10,665 bases of DNA from Actinomycetes bacterium (GTDB taxonomy: Bacteria > Actinomycetota > Acidimicrobiia > Acidimicrobiales > Microtrichaceae): NCBI GenBank assembly GCA_023434535.1, contig JAEYSR010000247.1:1-10665 (forward strand), written 5' to 3'. Made by a program: the position numbers and the translations under genes. The first letter of the stretch is position 1. Every line of letters starts with the position of its first letter. A model generated the notes under the pieces. That model saw only the letters and a list, made by a program, of their open reading frames with translations. It was not told the DNA's origin and ran no database searches. Positions 6,635-10,665 of this stretch are shown here, piece by piece.

Positions 6635-6692
6635 GCCCGTTCTGTTCTGCCGAAGCGGTCAGAAGTCGCCGCTTCTGCAGAACGGAACGGGC
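6635..6692 (-). terminator. Long hairpin downstream of the M3 peptidase gene
   Basis: Arms 6636-6658 and 6669-6691 match at 21 of 23 positions around a 10-nt loop; one mismatch is a U-G wobble. One further G-C pair (6635/6692) extends the outer end. It begins 14 nt past the peptidase stop (6706) in the direction of its transcription and lies upstream of the next leftward gene, as expected for a terminator insulating the two. No U tract. Its outer end resembles the hairpins at 314-367 and 9297-9348. Confidence 0.6.
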
Positions 6693-6705
6693 CCGAGGGC
6701 GTGCG

Positions 6706-8559
6706 TCAGAGGCGGCCGGCGGCGCGGGCGGCCGCCTCGGCCGCCTCGAGCTGGCCCTCGACGATCGCCAGGCCGGCGTCCCAGAAGCCCGGGTCCTCGA
6801 GGTCGCAGTCGACGATGCGCCCGCGCTGTGCCGGCTCGAGCGATCCGCCGGCCGAGAGCAGCTCCAGGTAGGAGGGCACGAACGAGGCGCCGCGCTCCTG
6901 GTACCGGGCGTACACCGACAGGGCGAGCAGCTGGCCGTACGCGTACGCGTAGACGTAGCCCGGCGTGCCGATGAAGTGCGGGATGTAGCTCCACCACGTG
7001 CGGTAGCCGTCGGTGATCTCCACCGAGTCGCCGAGCATCGCCTCCTGGGACGCGGCCCAGAGCTCACCGAACCGCTCGACCGACAGCTCGCCGTCCTCCC
7101 GACGCGCCGTGTGCACCGAGTCCTCGAAGCGGTTCATCGCCACCTGGCGGAACACGGTGGCGATCGAGTCCTCGAGGGTCGCGGCGAGGAGTGCGAACCG
7201 CTCGTTCGGGTCGTCGAGCTGGGCGAGCAGCGCGTTGTTGGTCACGGTCTCGCCGAACACCGACGCTGTCTCCGCCAGGGTGAGGGGAGTGGACTGGTGG
7301 AACACTCCCTGGCCCCGCGACAGGTAGGCGTGCAGGCCGTGGCCGAGCTCGTGGGCCAGCGTCAGGACGTCGCGGTTCCGGCTCGTCCAGTTGAGCAGCA
7401 GGTACGGGTGGTGCGACGGGACGGTGTAGGCGCAGAACGCTCCGGGACGCTTGCCCGGCCGGACCGGGGCGTCGATCCAGCCCTGGTCGTAGAACCGCTG
7501 GACGATCTCGGCGAGCTCGGGCGAGAAGCTGGCGTACGCGTCGTGGACCAGCGAGGAGGCCTCGGTCCAACCGATCTCCGACTCGTCCTCGGCGACCGAC
7601 GCCATGCGGTCGTAGTCGGCCAGGCGGTCGAGGCCGAGCACCTGCGCCTTCAGGCGGTACCAGCGCTGCGCGATGTCGTAGCGGCCGACGACGGCGTCGA
7701 TCAGCGCCTGGACCGAGTCGTCGGTGGCCTCGTTGGACAGGTTCCGCGACGAGATCCACGTCGGGTAGCCGCGGAGGCGGTCGTCGGTCGACTTGTCCAG
7801 GAGGAGGGTGTTGAACACGAAGCCCCGCGTCCGCAGGCCGGGCTCCAGCCCGGCGGTGACCGCGGCGGCGGCCTGCTGACGCACCGAGCGGTCGGGGTGC
7901 TGGAGCAGCGACAGCCCCTGCTCGAGTCCGACGGTGCCGCCGTCGGGCTGGCCGAGGGCCGCTCCTGCGTCGCCGGCGGGAACATCGAGGGTGATCGCGG
8001 AGGTCAGCTCGTCGAACAGCCGCACCCACGCCCCGGCCCCCGAGGTCGACTTCTCGGTGAGCAGCACCTCCTCGGGCTCGCTCAGGATGTGGTCGCGGTA
8101 GCGGCGGGCGGAGCGCAGGTGGTGGGCGCAGAAGTCGAGCACCGGATCGGCGAGCAGCTCGTCGACCCGCTCGTCGCTCAGCGCGGCCCACTCGATCTCG
8201 AAGAACACGAGCTTGGAGGCGATGGCGGTGCCGCGCTCCTGAACCTTCATCATCAGGGCGCCGCGCTCGGGGTCGAGGGTGTTCTCCGAGAAGCGCAGCA
8301 TGGCGAAGTAGCCGGCCCGTCCCTGGAGCTCCTCGAGCTCGGCGGAGCGGTGCATGGCCTCGGCCAGCGCGCCGGCGCTCAGCTCGGCGATGGTCCCGCG
8401 GAGGTTCGACAGCTCGTCGGCCAGGATGTCGGACCGGTCCAGCAGCTCGTCGACGGTGGCTCCGTCGAGCAGCGGATCGAGGTCCCAGGCGACGTCGGCC
8501 GCGGTGAGGTCCGCGTCGGTGGGATCGGATGAGGAGGTGTCGGGGGTGGTCGCGCTCAC
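6706..8559 (-). CDS. M3B-family oligoendopeptidase (PepF-like) zinc metallopeptidase
   Basis: A 617-residue cytosolic peptidase of the thimet-like M3 family, PepF/M3B branch. The N-terminal helical part opens with the usual AWDLDPLLDG (24-33). The catalytic part holds the zinc motif H403-E404-L405-G406-H407 and the third ligand E430 in TLAETASVFGE. Downstream are PHFIGTPGYVYAYAYGQLLAL, the tyrosine- and glycine-rich substrate-binding segment of the family, and a final region ending near residue 605 with the DPGFWDAGL motif. Zn-dependent cleavage of short oligopeptides inside the cell is known for the family. Length is normal and no motif is missing; there is no signal peptide. The start is a GTG with a TAGCCT box 8 nt upstream, consistent with a leaderless transcript. 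It diverges from the AlkB gene across 33 bp and is followed by a hairpin terminator. Confidence 0.95.
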   Translation of the reverse strand: MSATTPDTSSSDPTDADLTAADVAWDLDPLLDGATVDELLDRSDILADELSNLRGTIAELSAGALAEAMHRSAELEELQGRAGYFAMLRFSENTLDPERGALMMKVQERGTAIASKLVFFEIEWAALSDERVDELLADPVLDFCAHHLRSARRYRDHILSEPEEVLLTEKSTSGAGAWVRLFDELTSAITLDVPAGDAGAALGQPDGGTVGLEQGLSLLQHPDRSVRQQAAAAVTAGLEPGLRTRGFVFNTLLLDKSTDDRLRGYPTWISSRNLSNEATDDSVQALIDAVVGRYDIAQRWYRLKAQVLGLDRLADYDRMASVAEDESEIGWTEASSLVHDAYASFSPELAEIVQRFYDQGWIDAPVRPGKRPGAFCAYTVPSHHPYLLLNWTSRNRDVLTLAHELGHGLHAYLSRGQGVFHQSTPLTLAETASVFGETVTNNALLAQLDDPNERFALLAATLEDSIATVFRQVAMNRFEDSVHTARREDGELSVERFGELWAASQEAMLGDSVEITDGYRTWWSYIPHFIGTPGYVYAYAYGQLLALSVYARYQERGASFVPSYLELLSAGGSLEPAQRGRIVDCDLEDPGFWDAGLAIVEGQLEAAEAAARAAGRL

Positions 8560-8567
8560 GGGTTGTC

Positions 8568-8573
8568 AGGCTA
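8568..8573 (-). promoter_or_regulatory. Candidate leaderless -10 box for the M3 peptidase
   Basis: TAGCCT on the minus strand, then 8 nt, then the GTG at 8559. No Shine-Dalgarno exists between. It faces the AlkB -10 box only 6 bp away, so the two promoters occupy nearly the same DNA. Confidence 0.5.
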
Positions 8574-8579
8574 GGGGGG

Positions 8580-8585
8580 TACGGT
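8580..8585 (+). promoter_or_regulatory. Candidate leaderless -10 box for the AlkB-like gene
   Basis: TACGGT followed by 7 nt and the GTG at 8593, the same geometry as at the VOC gene. TTGTCA at 8563-8568 is only 11 nt upstream, too close to act as its -35. Confidence 0.5.
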
Positions 8586-8592
8586 CCGATCC

Positions 8593-9291
8593 GTGGACGC
8601 GACCACCACCTCGACCTCGACCGGCGCCGGGGCCGCGTGGCTCACCCCGTCGCCCGACGTCGAGCGGATCGACCTCGGGCGGGGTTCGTGGGTCGACGTG
8701 GTGCGGGGACTGGTCCCCGACGCCCAGCGGGTGCACGACGACCTGTTGCAGTCCGTGACGTGGCAGCAGGGGAAGGTGTACCGCTACGAGCGCTACGTCG
8801 ACGAGCCCCGGATGGGCGGCTTCCAGGCCGGGGCCGACCGCCACCCCGCCCTCGCCGAGGTGGCGGACTGGCTGTCGCAGCGGTACCGGATCACCGTCGA
8901 CTCGGTCGCCATGGCCCGGTACCGGCACGCAGCGGACAGCGTCGGCTTCCACCGGGACCGGGAGATGCGCTGGCTGGAGGACACGGTCGTCGCGGTGCTG
9001 ACCACCGGCGCGCAGCGCCCGTTCCTGCTGCGGCCCATCGGCGAGCGTCGGAGCGCGCACGACGACGACATGGTGGCGGACCACGGCGCCACCTTCGACC
9101 TGCTCCCCGCCGGCGGCGACCTCATCGTCATGGGTGGGCGCTGCCAGGCCGACTGGCTGCACGCCGTGCCCAAGGTGGGCGGCGGTGCGGCCGTCGCCGA
9201 CCGGATCTCGGCCCAGTACCGCTGGACGTCGCGCAAGGGGAAGCCGGACATCCAGCCCGGCTTCCGGGCGCCCCGCTTCTACAGCCGCTGA
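8593..9291 (+). CDS. AlkB-type Fe(II)/2-oxoglutarate-dependent dioxygenase
   Basis: A 232-residue protein of the AlkB/ALKBH2-3 class. Visible motifs are the RYERYVDEPR lid segment (64-73), the MARYRHAADSVGFH strand leading to H120-x-D122 followed by E124, the distal iron ligand H190 in DWLHAVPK, and the 2-oxoglutarate/substrate arginines R204 and R210 in RISAQYRWTSR. AGGDLIVMGG (173-182) is the conserved strand before the distal histidine. All three iron ligands and both arginines are present, so it should be active. Family knowledge points to oxidative removal of N1-methyladenine and N3-methylcytosine from DNA or RNA, but the exact substrate cannot be read here. The first ~20 residues are Thr/Ser/Ala-rich and probably disordered. 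The GTG start has a 7-nt-spaced TACGGT box. It is divergent from the M3 peptidase; the TMEM175-like gene follows 91 nt downstream on the same strand. Confidence 0.92.
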   Translation: MDATTTSTSTGAGAAWLTPSPDVERIDLGRGSWVDVVRGLVPDAQRVHDDLLQSVTWQQGKVYRYERYVDEPRMGGFQAGADRHPALAEVADWLSQRYRITVDSVAMARYRHAADSVGFHRDREMRWLEDTVVAVLTTGAQRPFLLRPIGERRSAHDDDMVADHGATFDLLPAGGDLIVMGGRCQADWLHAVPKVGGGAAVADRISAQYRWTSRKGKPDIQPGFRAPRFYSR

Positions 9292-9296
9292 CCGGC

Positions 9297-9348
9297 CGTT
9301 CCGTGATGCGTCTCCGTGGTGGATCCCACGGAAACGCACCGCAGAACG
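9297..9348. terminator. Long imperfect hairpin between the AlkB and TMEM175 genes
   Basis: Arms 9297-9319 and 9326-9348 match at 19 of 23 positions around a 6-nt loop. All four differences are transitions. In the plus-strand RNA only one becomes a G-U wobble; in the minus-strand RNA three would. It starts 5 nt after the AlkB stop, so terminator is the natural reading, but no U tract follows and the downstream gene has no obvious promoter of its own. Confidence 0.45.
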
Positions 9349-9382
9349 CTGGACGGCGGGGCGGATCGGCCGATCGGGAGCG

Positions 9383-10665
9383 ATGGCCGTCGTCGACGCC
9401 ACCACCGCGCCGCGCCACCACTCGGTGGTCCGCTACGACCTGGCGCGCCTGCGGGGCCTCAGCGACTGCGTCTTCGCGGTGACGATCACGGTCCAGGCGG
9501 TCGTCGCCGCCCTCCCCGCCGCGGACGCGAGCCGCGAGCAGGTCGAGCAGTTCCTGAGCGGCGAGTACATCGGGTACCTGGGCTACGTCGGGAGCTTCCT
9601 GCTCGTCGGCTACGTGTGGCTCCAGCACCACCGGATCTTCGGGCTGCTGCGTCGGGTCGACGGCCCGATCGTCGCCGCGAACTTCGCACTGCTGTTCGGC
9701 GTGGTGCTCATGCCGTTCCTCGGGCGGATGAGCGCGGACTTCCGCCAGTTCGCCTTCCCGCACCTCGTGCTCGGGCTGGACGTGGCCATCATCGGCGTCC
9801 TGCTCGCGCTGGTGGTCCGCCACGGCAGGTCGCGTCGTCTGTTCGCTCCCGAGGTCCCGGCCCGGGCCGTGTCGATCCTGCTCTGGCGCTGCGCCGTGCT
9901 GACCTCGTCCTTCGCGATCAGCGGAGCGCTGTCGTTCGTCGCCCCGGGTCTCACCGGCCTCGGTTGGCCGCTGCTGCTCGCCGGGTCGGTGGTGGTGCGT
10001 CGACGGCTCGGACCGATCGAGCAGGCCGACGTGGGCACCCTCGCCGACAGCGTGCGGATCGACGAGGACGAGGCGCCGCTGGTCGGGGTCGCCGGAGCCC
10101 AGCTGCAGTCGCTGGCCCGCATCACCGGCTTCAGCGACAACGTGTACGCGTTCGCCATGACGGTCGTCGTGATCCAGCTCCGGGTCCCGGACAGGATCGG
10201 CGTGACCGACACCGCGCAGCTGGTGGACGCGCTGCGGGCCGACGTGGCACCGGTGGCGACCGGCTACCTGCTCGGGTTCGTCGTGATCGCCATGTTCTGG
10301 ACCGGCCACTGCCGCTACTTCCTGATCATCGTGCGCCACGGCACGTCGCTGCCGGCGGTGAACCTCACGCACCTGATGGCTCTGGCGTCGCTCCCCTTCG
10401 CGAGCCTCCTGTTCTCCGACTTCTTCATCCCGGTGACCGCGGTCCTCTACTCGTTGATCGCAGGGCTGACGGCGATGGGGCTATCGGCGGTGTTCCTGTA
10501 CGCCGACCGCCACGACCTCCTCACCGACGAGCTGTCGCCCCCGGAGCGGACCTGGGCCCGGAGGGCGGCCTGGTTGATGCCGTCGGTCTTCCTGGTGTCG
10601 GTCCCGGTGGCCGCGTTCTCGCCGGCGGCCGCCGCCGTGGTCTGGGTCGTCGCCGGCCTCAGCAA
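9383..10665 (+). CDS. Two-repeat TMEM175/DUF1211 cation-channel homologue, 3' end cut by window
   Basis: At least 427 residues, running off the right edge with no stop. The chain holds two copies of the TMEM175 (DUF1211) unit. Repeat one begins with R22xxxLSDCVFAVTITV (22-37) and continues with SFLLVGYVWLQHHRIF and NFALLFGVVLMPFLGRM. Repeat two begins about 224 residues later with R246xxxFSDNVYAFAMTVVV and continues with GYLLGFVVIAMFWTGHCRYF and VNLTHLMALASLPFASLLF. At least ten hydrophobic segments are visible. Known bacterial TMEM175 proteins usually carry one repeat and form tetrameric potassium-conducting channels, while animal TMEM175 has two repeats per chain. Repeat one is less canonical: FSD is LSD, and Q38 falls in the hydrophobic pore-lining stretch. 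The ATG at 9383 is preceded by GGGAG (9376-9380) only 2 nt away, a tight spacing; no other in-frame start is seen upstream. Transport activity and ion choice are inference. Confidence 0.82.
   Translation, partial: MAVVDATTAPRHHSVVRYDLARLRGLSDCVFAVTITVQAVVAALPAADASREQVEQFLSGEYIGYLGYVGSFLLVGYVWLQHHRIFGLLRRVDGPIVAANFALLFGVVLMPFLGRMSADFRQFAFPHLVLGLDVAIIGVLLALVVRHGRSRRLFAPEVPARAVSILLWRCAVLTSSFAISGALSFVAPGLTGLGWPLLLAGSVVVRRRLGPIEQADVGTLADSVRIDEDEAPLVGVAGAQLQSLARITGFSDNVYAFAMTVVVIQLRVPDRIGVTDTAQLVDALRADVAPVATGYLLGFVVIAMFWTGHCRYFLIIVRHGTSLPAVNLTHLMALASLPFASLLFSDFFIPVTAVLYSLIAGLTAMGLSAVFLYADRHDLLTDELSPPERTWARRAAWLMPSVFLVSVPVAAFSPAAAAVVWVVAGLS

Noticed and set aside
6976..8532. A 518-codon + strand frame opposite the M3 peptidase
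   Set aside because: The minus strand has the complete peptidase with HELGH and E430; the opposite frame lacks any motif.
8574..8579. Run of six G between the divergent promoters as a G-quadruplex
   Set aside because: A single G-tract without three partner tracts nearby does not make a convincing quadruplex.
9128..10372. A 414-codon minus-strand frame over the AlkB end and the TMEM175 gene
   Set aside because: It is rich in His/Asp/Arg/Gln with no domain. The plus strand carries a multi-pass membrane protein with repeated R-x3-FSD-like motifs.

Overview
The window is high-GC chromosomal DNA from an actinobacterium, most likely a member of the Acidimicrobiia or a related deep lineage. The basis is gene content (ImuB C-terminus, SCO6745-family protein, actinobacterial-type M3B peptidase and VOC protein), strong G/C-ending codon use, GTG starts and TANNNT promoters placed a few bases before start codons. 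The assignment is inference; there is no rRNA or other marker. I see no tRNA, CRISPR array, insertion sequence, phage or plasmid gene.

Layout: (1) 1-281, + strand: the last ~93 residues of an ImuB-type Y-family polymerase homologue. (2) 282-381: convergent gap with a long hairpin. (3) 382-1275, - strand: SCO6745-family HTH protein. (4) 1276-1432: divergent gap carrying several nested inverted repeats just before a strong Shine-Dalgarno. (5) 1433-3839, + strand: an OmpR-type response regulator and its membrane histidine kinase, overlapping by 8 nt. (6) 3850-4302, + strand: a VOC (glyoxalase-fold) protein with a candidate leaderless promoter whose -10 box reuses the kinase stop codon. (7) 4312-6582, - strand: a soluble PAS-PAS-GGDEF-EAL protein with degenerate GGDEF (GVDEF) and intact EAL, probably a c-di-GMP phosphodiesterase. 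(8) 6583-6705: gap with a 23-bp-arm hairpin. (9) 6706-8559, - strand: M3B oligoendopeptidase. (10) 8593-9291, + strand: AlkB-type Fe(II)/2-oxoglutarate dioxygenase, divergent from the peptidase across 33 bp holding two facing -10 boxes. (11) 9292-9382: gap with a third 23-bp-arm hairpin. (12) 9383 to the window end, + strand: a TMEM175/DUF1211 channel homologue with two tandem repeats in one chain, open at the 3' edge.

Functionally this is mostly housekeeping and signalling: envelope sensing through the two-component pair, c-di-GMP turnover, peptide hydrolysis, DNA alkylation repair and cation conductance. No single pathway links the genes. The best leads for something undescribed are the structured leader of the response regulator, with mutually exclusive stems and a stem covering the start codon; the fused two-repeat TMEM175; the recurring 23-bp intergenic hairpins with related outer ends; and the three TANNNT-7/8 nt-GTG leaderless promoters.
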